NCBI RefSeq assembly: GCF_042100115.1
Contig: NC_091279.1
Location: 1,488,001-1,552,000 of the forward strand
From: Alternaria dauci
Lineage: Eukaryota; Ascomycota; Dothideomycetes; Pleosporales; Pleosporaceae
Direction of reading: 5' to 3'
DNA: 64,000 nt
Shown: in pieces, positions 33,693 to 45,700 of the stretch
Position numbering within the stretch: the first letter of the stretch is position 1
Layout of the letters: the number at the start of each line of letters is the position of its first letter
Program-made: the position numbers and the translations under genes
The notes under the pieces: model-generated
What the model was told of the DNA's origin: nothing
Databases searched by the model: none
What the model saw: the letters and a program-made list of their open reading frames with translations, nothing else

Positions 33693-35642
33693 GACGGCCG
33701 TGTAGAGTACGTGTGTCTAGCACAGCAGGTCCGATGCCATAGAGGTATTACGATCACAGATGGAGGTTGCGATGAACGGTCCCTGCGAAGATGCTCGAAC
33801 AGGAAACCGCGGCTCCTGATATGGAGTGAAGTGGTGGGCGCAAAGATGACGCACCAACAGATATCGAAAAAGAGCAAGTTGACTCGTGGGAAGGACTGTT
33901 TCAAAGAGCGAGCGAGAACCGATTACTAGTGGTAAGAATGAGCGAATAGAAAGGAGTGTGGTAGGCACGAACGGCCAATACGCGATGGTGATAATGCAAA
34001 AGAATGCAGGAAACGGGTAATGGATGGTGCAGGCGCACCTGGGCATATATTGGACGACAGAAGCCGTAGGCCAGCGTCAGCACGCCAGGTTAGGAGATCT
34101 ACGACTTCCCTTCCCCCCGCGGGTCGCAAAACGCGAGAGGCTTAGCGAGCAAGGGCCTGTTCCTGTAATGTGAAAAAAGCAGAGCCATAGAGCCTGGTAG
34201 TGTCAGAAACGGCAGGCTTTTTTTGGGATGACCCCTACTGCAACGGGTGTGGTGTGGTCCTTGGAGAGTTGAAATTAAGATTGCAATGCTAGCCACAGCC
34301 ATTCTAACGTCTTCCGAGCAACGCCTTCCAGCCGTCTAGGGTAAAATCAGTCTAGTTTCCTAGCCAATTGCCCTGATCCAGTATTGACACCTGAGGGGTC
34401 TTCGGAGGCTACCCGATGCCACGCCGCCATGCAAAAGACAACGATGAGGCGTTCAACGTTGCCGAGTACCATCGATAATTCGATCGGGAGGCGTGCGCTG
34501 GAGGTTTCTGACAAGCGAATGCGTACGCATGCGAGATGAGCTGTGATTGCTTGAGCCACGCAGGCATTTGGCGCTGACATTCAGTGGGCGATTGATCAAG
34601 GAGAACGTATCATGAGCTGAGGTGCAGCCATTCGTAGGGCTGCCAACTCTGCAGACAGGGATCGCGCTACGCATCCATGCATAAGCTGCCGCAGCGTGCA
34701 TAAAGCTCCTCCACAAAGGAGATCCTCACATAACCAACGTGGAGACTCAGCCGTAGTACGGCCGCAAGGTTCAAGCCTCAAAGTCTCGATAAATGTAAGA
34801 TCTTTCATTTTTCTTCGGCTGAGGAGATATCGGGTCCAGATCGAATCAAAGATATAACATCGCGTTGTCCGAAGAGGGGCGATGACGACCCCAGGGATCA
34901 ACTGGCACGGCAACTCTTGCAACCGACAATGCAGACTCCTGTAACCGAAGATGTCCGCGGCACCAGATCTGCAGGTAGCCGTGCGCAGTGTCGACGATCC
35001 AGTTCTGACGAACTTTCGCGTGGGAAATCGTCTCCGTGCTCCCTCTCTGACGTTAGCACTAGCGACTCGATCGACCTACCGACCTCCCTGTCACTAGCTT
35101 CACCAAGCCTACAGACAGTTTTCACGACTGTCATGTGAGCCCAACAGATCTGATATGTGCTCGCGTCTTGCACCCCAAAGTTTTCCGGAGCGTCGCACTG
35201 CCATGTCTGTTTCACATATGGCGTCGCACAGATTCAAGTTGAAGCTTCACATGGGAGGCTGGGCTCTGCACGTTCTTTCAAGATCATAGTGGGTCCGTTA
35301 AGATTGCCAATACAGGCAGAAAAGCTTCCAAGCACTTCCGCAAGTTACACGACTGAGGCTCGATTGCTGTCGTCGATTACTCTCAAGATTAATTGGCTGA
35401 CAGAATGCAGTGATGGATGCAAGGGATATGCAGTTTGTGGCATAGTGGTGGTGGGTATGTGTTGATGTTGGCTGCGTTGCGTCGCGTCGCGAGAGCGCTA
35501 ACACTGTATGTACAGCACATCGCGTCGCTTACCCTTGGTTTGAGCACGATCGAAGACGCGTGCGAACGACTTCAGAATACCGTTTTAACCGAAGGCTCCT
35601 ACCAGCTTGCAGCGAGCTGCGCATACGTGCTCAATGACATGT
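33693..35642. other. Intergenic: TM198-like promoter region and GSH2 3' flank
   Basis: About 1.95 kb. ORFs up to 109 aa are present on both strands but none has protein character or a splice partner. No RNA gene was recognised. Confidence 0.4.
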
Positions 35643-37181
35643 TCATTCGTCCACCAGACATAAGCTGTCCACCGCACCGAACCCAGCGGCCACACCACCC
35701 TCCTCGCTCTGGTCACCCTTGGTGCGGAGAAGATATCCGGCTTCCCAGTTCTCCAGGATCTCGCCCTTTTGGTCGTCTCCATTCCCGTTTCTCCAGAGAC
35801 ACACACCGTATACCCCGAGCTCGCAGATGACGCCACCCCTCTGTAACTCACCGTTCCGAAGAATGGCGTTTGTCAGTGGAGGCGGCTCGATCATCTCCAT
35901 GAGGATGTACGCCGGCCAATGGGTCTCGGGCAACTTCTGCAAAAATGGTGGAATGGCTTTCCGGTAGATATTGTTTCCGCCTCCCTCTCGCTGGGGTTTC
36001 AGCACATACTTTGTAGCCGACGAGGCGTCTGTCGCAAGTTTTTTTGCTTCCTCGCCAGCCTCGCTGTTATCTAGCGGATAGATGGGGGCGAAAGTCTCTA
36101 GCACGCGCGAAGCGACCCTGTCATCAGGGAGGAATCGCTGGAGATGCGGTGAATGTGGCGTAGCAAGCACTTGCTGCACCTTCTTGCAGCCTGCGAGCTG
36201 GGTCAAGACGCTCGGGCACTTGATGGCACAGCTTTTTTCAAGCTGAACACGGGCATCCCAGTCTTGTTCTTTCGTGTAATCATCTGGTGAGTATCCTGAT
36301 CGGAAGTAGATTGTCGTTACTTCATAGGATCTGGAAGGCGAGTTTGGTGGCGTGTAGACCAAGGTACGGTCTGTATCGAGTTGTGTGTGGGACAGTGTCT
36401 CCCCGAAAGGTAATCGGAAGGCGTGGATGCCATTCTCTTCAAGCAAAGCGTATTCGAGATGTCTTTGATCGAACACGTTTCTTTCTGGGTCCTGTACAAC
36501 GAATAGGACACATAAAGGACGTTTGGTGCGCGACCCTCCGTACGCCTTGTGTGCCGCAGCGAGTCCACTTGCCAAGGAAGAAGCAGATTGGCTCTGTCGC
36601 AAAGCCTCGTGCTTGATAATGGATGATGTTGAACTGGGGTAAGCGTCGATGGTAAGAAGGTGTTTGTGTAGCGCGGAAACTTGGGAGGATAGTCCACCAA
36701 ATGAGGATGCAATAGTATTGAACTCGACCTGTTTCAGGCCTGGAGATGGATTGGACTGCGAAGGGTCTTGGTGCACCATGTAGTCTGAGCGAAAAAGACC
36801 CAGGGAGAGGTCTTGCACATAGCCTTCCTTCTTGACTTCAAGATGGGTCTGCCATAATCTTGCAACGAAGTCGTCAACATGTACCAGCTCCTCTACGATG
36901 CTCTGCAACCACGGCTCGTCTCTAGCAATAGCCGAGTACAACTCGTTGTAAGCGTTCTGTATGGAGAGTCCTTGCTCGAAACAGGAGCGGGGGAACAAGC
37001 TTGGGAACAAAGTGACTGGTGCTGTGCTTGCGAGTACTCCAGACGGATCCTGTGATGGCTGGACGAATGATGGAGCCGGGCGAACAGCCAAACCATGTGC
37101 TATGGACCAGTCTTTGAGATTGGACAGCAGGTACTCCTCCTCCTGTTTCGAAAGCTCCGGTGGGTAGTCGGTAGGCGACAT
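35643..37181 (-). CDS. GSH2: Glutathione synthetase
   Basis: Single exon, 512 aa, slightly longer than the usual 480-500 of the eukaryotic family. It ligates gamma-glutamylcysteine and glycine with ATP, the second step of glutathione synthesis in the cytosol. Diagnostic segments are FRSDYMVH, KQVEFNTIASSFGGL, the substrate-domain stretch CPSVLTQLAGCKKVQQVL, the ATP-grasp glycine loop LKPQREGGGNNIY, YILMEMIEPP, and the C-terminal lid GGVAAGFGAVDSL. All are present with normal spacing, so the enzyme should be active. The start MSPTDYPPEL is the first ATG. The gene is divergent from the unknown SUMO-motif gene, with 458 bases between their starts. Confidence 0.96.
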   Translation of the reverse strand: MSPTDYPPELSKQEEEYLLSNLKDWSIAHGLAVRPAPSFVQPSQDPSGVLASTAPVTLFPSLFPRSCFEQGLSIQNAYNELYSAIARDEPWLQSIVEELVHVDDFVARLWQTHLEVKKEGYVQDLSLGLFRSDYMVHQDPSQSNPSPGLKQVEFNTIASSFGGLSSQVSALHKHLLTIDAYPSSTSSIIKHEALRQSQSASSLASGLAAAHKAYGGSRTKRPLCVLFVVQDPERNVFDQRHLEYALLEENGIHAFRLPFGETLSHTQLDTDRTLVYTPPNSPSRSYEVTTIYFRSGYSPDDYTKEQDWDARVQLEKSCAIKCPSVLTQLAGCKKVQQVLATPHSPHLQRFLPDDRVASRVLETFAPIYPLDNSEAGEEAKKLATDASSATKYVLKPQREGGGNNIYRKAIPPFLQKLPETHWPAYILMEMIEPPPLTNAILRNGELQRGGVICELGVYGVCLWRNGNGDDQKGEILENWEAGYLLRTKGDQSEEGGVAAGFGAVDSLCLVDE

Positions 37182-37639
37182 GTTTCTTATGATTGCTGAA
37201 CTGGCTCGATTGTTGTGGAGAGGGCAAACGGATCAGGTACGAAAGAAAGACTTACAAATGCTATCCGCGCTAGAGCGATTGCCTCATCTTGCCCCGCCAA
37301 AGCCCGAGACACACCGATTGGCTTTGGTCATCTCCTGTAATGAGTCTTCGGCGATTGTCTCATACGACAGTGCTCACTGCTCTCTGCCTTTACCCCAAAC
37401 TTTGTGCTCTGGTGGGTGTTTGCCTGTTTGCCCCTCCTCGCGTGGTCAAGTGATAGCGCGCGCATGCCCTATTGGCTGCTCTGCCTCGCACGCGTTGTCC
37501 AGTCCGTCGCAGACCGCCACAGTTGCCTCGCGCACAACAAACATGGTCGCTTCCTTCACTACCATAGCCCTTTCCAATACATTGTTAGGTGTCGCGACAC
37601 GTCGACGAGCCACAGCAGCCCTGCTCGAAAACTAACAAG
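37182..37639. promoter_or_regulatory. Divergent promoter region between GSH2 and the SIM-motif gene
   Basis: 458 bases between opposite start codons. Short open frames run through it on the plus strand, including an in-frame extension to a non-ATG codon at 37589. I see no certain binding site. Confidence 0.4.
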
Positions 37640-39567
37640 ATGCCCGCGAGCGATCCATGGTTGTGGACAGTGGATGACCTTGTCATAGAATTGTGCTACA
37701 CGAACGCCCTGTACAGAGATGCAGGATACTCTGTTGCACACATTCCTAATGCTGCCACGCTTGAGAAACGCCTTCGCAAGCGAAAGTTGACAGGCAGAAG
37801 CTTCCTCGCGACTTTCTCACATTCCTCGCTTGTGGAGAGAAATGCACTTAGCATACCTCGTCGGAATGAACGAATAGCACTAATGTCTGTTATTGAGCTA
37901 CTCCGGCAGCGTTCCTACATGTATAGGCAGCACGCATCCACCGCGGGTATTGGTTCGCTTAGCATTGATAATGCAGACAATTCGCTGTCTGTACAACCCA
38001 CTGGAACCTCGGACAATGTTGTTACAGACGAAGCAGGTAACAAGCGGGCAAAGTTCACCATCCTCTCGACAGCACCACTGCACGGTGTGCCACTTATTTC
38101 CCAAGCGACTTCGAATGCGGCAGCCAACGGACCCTTGCAGCAAGGAGAACCAGACGCAGAAGATTACAGTCATCTGCTAGCGTGGCAGAATGTCGCTGGG
38201 GGCGACGAGATTGTAGATCTATCTGACGAGGACGGCCAAGAGGATGAGGACGAGGGTGGATTGCGGGATTCCGCTGAGGAAGACGGAGACGTACCCGAGG
38301 ACCAGCACGGCGATGCAATCAAAGAGAAGAACAAGCAGTCGAAGCTGAGCCAGGGCGAAATCGTCCGGATCATCAACGAGCAGATCGAGCTTTATTCCAA
38401 TGCCTGGGTACCTAATAAGGATATTCCCCTTGATGAGCAAATTGATTACAATCCGGAAACTATGTGGGTCGAGGCTGAAGCAAAAGGCGAGCGAGAAAAG
38501 CTTGCACAGAAATATGAGATACAGCATGAGTATTTCCGTGGAAGATTGGACACGTTGTGTAACCACATCACAGAGGATCCAGGAAGCAATGCGGTAAGCT
38601 ATCATGCTTCCCAAATTACTTCAGTACCACGGACTAACGGCAATCTTTGCAGAAACAAGTACAGCAACAGTGTAAAAACCTCGAGGTCACTGTTGATTCT
38701 ATGGAGCTTGCGGGTTGGTTGCGCGATATCTACAAATTGGAACCGGTCGAGGACGGCGAAGAAGAACACGTGCTGGATGATCAACCAAGACTGCAACAAG
38801 ATACGTCAACTCATCGAGTCGAGCCAATAAGTGAGATTATTGACCTAGGCTCACCCTCATGCCCATCTGATATCGAAGGCGGGAACGCACCGCTTTTTGA
38901 CAACGATCTTGGACCTGCAGCCAACTCAGCCAGAACCCAGTATAACGGCCGGACACGATCACCAACGGCAGACTCAGTCATTGCTGACAGCGTGGAGCCA
39001 GTCGTCTATGCACACGCAGGGTATCTTGAATCAGAGAGCGCCTTGCCTATACGCACACCCATCAATCACGGCGATGAACCTGAGAACGCCTCCATTGCTA
39101 CGATTCGCCGCTGGAGATGGGAAGATCTATCCGAGCATCTTGACCGGAAGCGCGTCGTATCAAAAGTCATCCAAGAACTGGAGTCAAACGACCGCGAAAC
39201 GATCCGTAGTCGGATTCAGAGCATTGGAAAGACCAGTCTTGTCAAAGAGATCAGAGCATGCGTTGATATGTTGTGCAAAAGAGAGACAAAACTGCAGGGC
39301 GTCCTGCAACGGGATATGCACAAGATTCTCACGTTTACCGCCCTATTTCTTTCATGGTGGTTTTGCAGCAACTACTCAAGAGGACCCAAAGCATCTAGGA
39401 GAGACCTTGAAGAGCTAAGGGCATGCATGGACGACGGGGTCGCTGAAACAAGCACCTTTTACGACTATGTGTACACAATCATGGGGACGACTTTCAGCGA
39501 ACAAGCCTTGCAACATCCTGATCAACCATCTCAGGCCGAGATTATTGAAATCTCGGACGATGACTGA
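37640..39567 (+). CDS. Fungal protein of unknown function with SAM-like N-terminus and SUMO-interaction-like motifs
   Basis: Exons 37640-38593 and 38653-39567 with a 59-nt intron; 622 aa. The first 90 residues (DPWLWTVDDLVIELCY..., then KRKLTGRSFL and a basic helix ending ELLRQRS) have the spacing of a SAM-like helical domain found at the start of some fungal nuclear proteins. I recall this as a fungal DUF (DUF7607-like), not certain. A long acidic middle follows, then Glu/Lys-rich helices and a C-terminal globular part (RWRWEDLSEHLDRKRVV...). Three segments match SUMO-interaction motifs with flanking acid: EIVDLSDED (190-198), EIIDLGS (379-385) and EIIEISDDD at the extreme C-terminus. A nuclear, SUMO-linked role is inference. 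The start is the first ATG with an AACAAG context. Confidence 0.75.
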
Positions 39568-40281
39568 GTCGGCGACTCGAACATGCGGCATGTTTTTGTT
39601 CAGCGACGTGTTCTCTGGGGATGACAGATTAGCTGCAAAGTCTAGGCCTCTGGGCAGACGATCTGCTTATGGCATACTCAAAGATGCCGACGTGTGAAAA
39701 TATCGAACCACATGCGGCGTGTTTCGGCAGCACTGTACGCTAGCGAGGAAGCGCGATTGGGGGTAAGCCGAGGTATCCAGACCAAGGTTTTGGAGAGATG
39801 TGTGTAAAGGTGACGGACTGCAGATGCTCACGGGCTTGTCGAGATGAACCTCACGAACGGGAACGGTGGCGGCTCCGAAACAGAGGGTTGAGATCAGGTC
39901 GCCGGGCAAAAGGCGGGGTGCGCAGAGAGTACTGTACAGAGAATATAGCGTGGGGCTGTGTCGGATTGATTATGAAGGGTCTCCGAACGTTTACTCTCCG
40001 GAGTACCGTACCGTGGACTGCAAGGGCACAAGGGCACAAGCAGGCCGGAGCCAATATAGATGAACCAATCATGACGAGTGCATTTGATGCCGAAGCCGGG
40101 CATACTAGATTCCGTGCTATTACCGCATGTAAATCATGTAGTACATGTTTGACACATTTTCAAACTGACTCTCTCTCTCTCCCTCTGTCACACTCCCGTC
40201 TTCACCCCTCCACCACACTCGATTTGCTTGCATCCCTCCCACGCACACTGAAACCCGCAGACGCCGCGCATTTTGACCAAC
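39568..40281. other. Intergenic: HEM1 promoter and leader
   Basis: About 710 bases, with a (CT)n-rich tract at 40168-40187 and C-rich leader sequence just before ATG 40282. Such pyrimidine tracts are common in promoters of highly expressed fungal genes. GGGCACAA is tandemly repeated at 40024-40039. Confidence 0.45.
40168..40187 (+). promoter_or_regulatory. CT-rich tract upstream of HEM1
   Basis: A pyrimidine run consisting almost entirely of CT units lies about 100 bases before the HEM1 ATG. It probably belongs to the core promoter or leader. This is inferred from position and composition only. Confidence 0.35.
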
Positions 40282-42231
40282 ATGGAGGCTCTTTTGCGCC
40301 AGTCCAAGTCCATGTGCCCGTTCCTCCACAAGACGTCACCCGCCACTCTGCGCTCCCTCTCCACGACGACGGCGGCTGCCCGCCAGGAAGTCTCGCCCGG
40401 CGCGGGAAGCATGTCGAACCTGCAGGTACTCGCTCGTCGCTGCCCGATCATGGGCAAGGCGCTTGCTGTCCAGAACTCGCGCAATGGCAACAACGCTCTG
40501 GCTAGCGCTTTTGGCGGTGTGCGTGCTTACCACACCCGCGTGAACCGGGCCAGGCTGCACACGACGGCGTCCAAGGAAGCCCAGGCCGTCGACATTGAGA
40601 GCCTGAGGGGCAAGCAGGGTACGCCAATTACCCGTGAAGCCGAGATGGCCGCACCGCTGGCATGGAATGGACCAAGCAGAGTACAGGCTGACATGACACA
40701 CACAGGCCCGCCATTTCCGCACGCTGCTTTGAAGCCCGCCAATGTCAAGCCCGCCAACGTCGCATCTCCGGCCGCCCCGCGAGCTGCCACGTTCGATTAC
40801 GAAGGCTTCTACCACAATGAGTTGGACAAGAAGCACAAGGACAAGTCGTATCGCTACTTCAACAACATCAACCGACTGGCCAAGGAATTTCCGCGTGCCC
40901 ACAAGGAATCTCCAGAGGACAAGGTGACTGTCTGGTGCTCCAACGACTACCTGGGCATGGGACGCAACCCACACGTGCTCAAGTCGATGCACGAGACGCT
41001 GGACAACTACGGAGCTGGCGCCGGAGGCACCAGGAACATCTCCGGACACAACCAACACGCTGTAGCATTGGAGGACACGGTTGCAAAGCTCCACTCCAAG
41101 GAGGCCGCGCTCGTCTTCTCGTCGTGCTACGTAGCAAACGATGCGACGCTTGCGACTCTCGGCAGCAAACTGCCCAACTGCGTCATTCTTTCGGACAGCT
41201 TGAACCATGCCTCTATGATTCAGGGCATTCGTCACTCAGGCGCAAAGAAGATGGTATTCAAGCACAACGATGTGGCCGACCTTGAGGCGAAGCTGCAGTC
41301 GATTCCTGCCGAATACCCCAAGATCATCGCCTTTGAGAGTGTGTACAGCATGTGCGGTTCCATTGGACCGATTGAGGAAATCTGCGACCTTGCTGAGAAG
41401 TACGGTGCCATTACCTTTTTGGACGAAGTCCATGCTGTAGGCATGTACGGACCACACGGCGCTGGTGTCGCGGAGCATCTCGACTACGAAGCACACAAGG
41501 CAGGCCGGCCCCAGGGCACGATCCAGGACCGCGTAGACATCATTACTGGTACACTTGGAAAAGCTTACGGCTGCGTGGGCGGCTACATTGCCGGTTCTGC
41601 CAAGCTTGTCGACACGATCCGCTCGCTCGCTCCTGGCTTCATCTTCACTACCTCGCTTCCACCGGCGACCATGGCAGGTGCCAGGACAGCCATTGAGTAC
41701 CAGGCCAACTACCAGGGTGACCGACGCCTGCAGCAACTCCACACGCGCGCTGTGAAGGATGCTTTGAGCGAGAAGAACATACCCGTGATCCCGAACCCTA
41801 GCCACATTATTCCCGTGCTCGTCGGAAACGCAGAGGTGGCCAGGAAGGCGTCTGACCTTCTCCTCGAGGACTGGGGCATCTACGTCCAGGCCATCAACTA
41901 CCCGACGGTTCCTGTAGGCCAAGAACGGCTACGCATCACGCCGACGCCAGGTCACGTCCGGGAGTACCGCGACCACCTGGTCGAGGCGGTTGATGCTGTG
42001 TGGACGCAGTTGGGAATCAAGCGCACAAGCGAGTGGGCTGCTGAGGGCGGCTTCATCGGCGTGGGCGAGCCTGGCAAGGAGGAGGTGGCTCCCCTCTGGA
42101 CCGACGAGCAACTTGGCCTGACTGATGTGATTAACGAGCTAAAGGCAGGCCAGGGTGCGACCGGCGTGCTCGAGGCTGTGCTTGAAAACGAGCGCAAGGC
42201 GACAGCACAGGCTGTTGCTGCCGCTGCTTAG
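40282..42231 (+). CDS. HEM1: 5-aminolevulinate synthase, mitochondrial
   Basis: Single exon, 649 aa. It condenses glycine and succinyl-CoA with pyridoxal phosphate, the first committed step of heme synthesis, in the mitochondrial matrix. The presequence is rich in Arg, Ser, Thr and Ala. It contains two Cys-Pro heme-regulatory motifs, MCPFLHK at Cys12 and RCPIMGK at Cys54, which in other ALAS proteins bind heme and limit import or activity. The core begins near [15 protein letters not shown]. Key motifs are [10 protein letters not shown], the glycine loop [12 protein letters not shown] (244-255), [10 protein letters not shown] with Asp381 and the PLP Lys427 in GTLGKAYG. The C-terminal extension after about residue 600 is fungal-type and Ala/Glu-rich. 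All catalytic residues are present. The ATG at 40282 is the first in frame. Confidence 0.97.
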   Translation: MEALLRQSKSMCPFLHKTSPATLRSLSTTTAAARQEVSPGAGSMSNLQVLARRCPIMGKALAVQNSRNGNNALASAFGGVRAYHTRVNRARLHTTASKEAQAVDIESLRGKQGTPITREAEMAAPLAWNGPSRVQADMTHTGPPFPHAALKPANVKPANVASPAAPRAATFDYEGFYHNELDKKHKDKSYRYFNNINRLAKEFPRAHKESPEDKVTVWCSNDYLGMGRNPHVLKSMHETLDNYGAGAGGTRNISGHNQHAVALEDTVAKLHSKEAALVFSSCYVANDATLATLGSKLPNCVILSDSLNHASMIQGIRHSGAKKMVFKHNDVADLEAKLQSIPAEYPKIIAFESVYSMCGSIGPIEEICDLAEKYGAITFLDEVHAVGMYGPHGAGVAEHLDYEAHKAGRPQGTIQDRVDIITGTLGKAYGCVGGYIAGSAKLVDTIRSLAPGFIFTTSLPPATMAGARTAIEYQANYQGDRRLQQLHTRAVKDALSEKNIPVIPNPSHIIPVLVGNAEVARKASDLLLEDWGIYVQAINYPTVPVGQERLRITPTPGHVREYRDHLVEAVDAVWTQLGIKRTSEWAAEGGFIGVGEPGKEEVAPLWTDEQLGLTDVINELKAGQGATGVLEAVLENERKATAQAVAAAA

Positions 42232-42796
42232 ACAAGGGACTTGGTTGGTTGGTTAGTTGGTTAGTGAGGATGAGGTCTGGTCGCTCGTTGTCTCATTTGA
42301 GGCCTATGTAGCTGGATGAAGCGTTGGTAGCGCGGTGGAATTTAGTCATGATTCGCCCGTGCAGATACATGTTGATCGTATTGCGAGGCTGTTTTGAAGC
42401 AGTCATAGCACTGTGAGGCTCGAGTGAAAGTAACAAAGGTGCCTTTTGGTTGACGCGTATTGCTGGATGAACAGGTGCACGGGCGCAGTGTGAGGTTCAC
42501 GTCAGCCAGCCAGCCATTGCGCTAGCGGACAGCTAGCTCCCAGGGTGTGAGGCTCATGAAATCGAGACACGCTCCATCACCAACCGCGCCCGCCGCAACG
42601 CGACTCTACCATCCGGCGCTGCCCACGCTCATCACATCGCCGCCCAACCCCGTGCCCATAGTAATTGCTGGCTGCCGGGCGCACACATCCACCGACACCC
42701 ATAGCCAGCGCCGTCACGAGCAACCACCGCATGCTCCCCACACATTTGCTCAACTCTTTGTTCGCGCCGGTCTCTCGATCGTAGGAGGGTGCCATC
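42232..42796. other. Intergenic: HEM1 3' flank and THO2 promoter
   Basis: About 565 bases. A short TTGG-type tandem repeat (42242-42265) follows the HEM1 stop, and a CAGC triplication (GCCAGCCAGCC) lies near 42503. No gene was found. Confidence 0.45.
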
Positions 42797-45700
42797 ATGC
42801 CTCCCCCACCCAAGCGAAAACGACCCGAGCGCACCTACTCACAGGACGACGACCGCAGTGGACGCCCGTCGCCGCACCGCCCCCAGCACCTCGGGCTCGC
42901 GCATAACCAGCAGCAGCAGGCCAACAGCCCGCGCGGAGGCGGCAACAGCGGCGGTGGAGGCGGCAGGCGGCACAGCAGAAACAATGGACGCGGGGGCTCC
43001 AGCGTGCCCCAGAGCCCCAACAATGTCTCGTCACACGCATCGCCGACCGCCATGTCTCCGCCTGCAAACACCTTCCCGTTGACTCGCCCGTCTCAAGCCA
43101 CACCCTCCACCCCGGCCCCAGCGCCCGCGCCCGTCCCCTCACAGCCTTCGACGCCTTCTGCGCCGCGCGAGGTCCCCGAGAGCAACGAGTATCTGACGCC
43201 AGACCGCGTCACTCACTGGAATGGCCAAGCACGCGACGCCGTGGTCAAGGCCGCTGTGGCTGCTCAAGGCGCAGGCGACGCCCTCACCCTCTCGGTCATA
43301 TTCCACGAAATCATCGAGGCGTCCATGGACCAGCTGCTAGACGCCGGCGAGCTGGGGTCAATGGTGCGCGACATCACATCTGCCCCGGCCGACGACCAGG
43401 TCGACCCAGTATCAACGTTCCTCGACACGCTGAGTTCGCTCACGCAAGATGAGGGCAAACAGGCGCTGGTACGGCAGATGCTCGTCGCGACTGACATCGA
43501 CGTGTCGCGCATGCGAGCCGAACTAGAAAACGACCTCTTGAAGTCCTTGGGCCTCGTCCGCGACAGCTTTTCCAAAATGGCCGTTCGCAAAGCCACGCAC
43601 GCCCTGTACCGCCAGTCCAACTACAACCTGCTGCGCGAAGAGACCGAGGGCTACTCCAAGCTCATGACCGAGTACTTCACCACCGTCAACAGCGAACCGC
43701 CCTCGCAGGAAGTCGTCGGCGAGACCTGGCAGCGAGTAAACGCTCTCATTGGCGCATTCGATCTGGACATTGGCAGAGTTCTCGACGTGACGCTGGACGT
43801 GTTTGCTAACCTCCTCGTCAAGCACGGAAGGTTCTTTGTCAAGATGCTCCGGTCAAGCGCATGGTGGCCCGAGCTACGCGGCTTTGATAACATCAAATGG
43901 GAGGAACCCGAAGTACCGACACTGCCCTTGTGGGCACGACCCGATGCGAAGCAGTGGTATTACACCGACGAAGAGAAGGACGAACAGCTGCGGCTGCGAG
44001 AGTCGCGCGATTGCAAATTCTGGCAGCGAGTCGGTGAGTTGGGCGACCGGGCAGGCATCCAGGCCTTCTTTGAACTTGGAGGCCGTCGTATCACTGCGAA
44101 CAACCGGCAACCAGACCAGACCTTACCCGCCGAAGGCGCGCCGCTATCGAAGCAACAGGCAGCTCGGAAATGGGCCGACGAGTGGATGGAGCAGACCAAG
44201 ACACTCCCTCCGTCAGGAAACGACATCGCCGCCCAACTGCTTGGCTTCAAGCTCCAGTTCTACGCGTCAGATGTCCGCGACGCCACCGACGAACTTCCCG
44301 ACAATCTCATGTACCTGATTGCGCTGTTGATCAAGATTGGCTTCATCTCTATCCTAGATCTCTATCCTCATCTATACCCACTAGAGCCAGACATGGACGC
44401 ACACAAAGAAAAACTCCTCAAGGCCAAGAAGGAGAAGGAGGAAAGCGAACGAGGCGCAGTTGTCAACGCACTGACCATGGCTGGCGCACTACCCGACGAG
44501 ACTCCTGGTCCGCCAGCTGTTTCTCGTCTGCGGGACGCCGACTCCAGATCCAAGTCCGACACTGGACGGACCACGCCTGTCAAGTCTGATGAGCCCGTGG
44601 ACAAGAAGAAAGCGTTACCCGAGCCCAAGGACCAGAAGTTCACGCTGCTGAAGAGTCTGCTGTGCATCGGCGCGCTTCCAGAAGCTCTATTCATCCTTGG
44701 GCGACATCCCTGGTTTCTGGACGTGTATCCCGAGCTGCTGGACCTCATCTTCCGCCTGGCACATCACTCTCTGAGCAAGGTTTACCAGGAAACCAAACCG
44801 CCCTCGGTTGAAAAGCCCATCATTTCCACCAAGGGCGGTAACAATCGGGGTCTTATGAGGCCTAGTGATTACGTCCCTCGACGAACCCTCCGATGGGCCA
44901 AGCCGGACCGGAAAGATCAAGACGGAGGAACCGACTACAAGTTTTATTGGGAAGACTGGGTCGACAACGTCCCCGTATGTCAAGAGGTGGACGATGTCAT
45001 TAAGCTTTGCACCAGCCTCCTAGGCTTGGTAGGACCAGAGTGTGGCAGGGATAGTGTTCTCCTAACCAAGATCATACGTATTGGCAAGAAGAACCTGGTG
45101 GACGATCCTTCCGAGTCGAACCGAAAGCGATGGGTCAACTTCTCAGCAACTTTTATTGCACCTGCGATTACTTTCACGGGCAGAAATCCAGGAGTCATCA
45201 ACGAGGCATGGGATCTGTTCAAACATTTCGACACAGCCACGCGATACACCATCTATCAGCAGTGGTTCAACGGAATGCTCAAGCCGGCGATCAAGACGGC
45301 TTTCAATCAGGTCGAGATTGAAACCAGGAAGACTCTGAGTCGCATCTCCGCTACCAACACTAAAGAATATGGCCGCAAAATCGCCAAGATCTCGTATGCT
45401 AGCCCAGGAATCGTCTTCCGAACAACAGTCAAGCAGTTGGTGAACTACCCCAACATGATCACTGCCTTGGTCGAGTGTAGTCGATATCTTACCTTACTTG
45501 GGTATGACGTCCTGACCTGGACCCTGGTTACATACCTTCTCAACCCCGACAAAGGATCACAGCAGGACGACGGTATGCTGTCTGCGCCGTGGCTCAAGAA
45601 TATTGCAACCTTTGTCGGCAAAGCTTACGCAAGATATCACTTGATGGATCCTGTTCCCGTTTTACAGCTCACCACACACCAACTCTTGACTGCTGAAGGC

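Noticed and set aside
40336..41922. Minus-strand ORFs of 299 and 228 codons
   Set aside because: They are antisense shadows of HEM1, whose catalytic motifs are intact on the plus strand.
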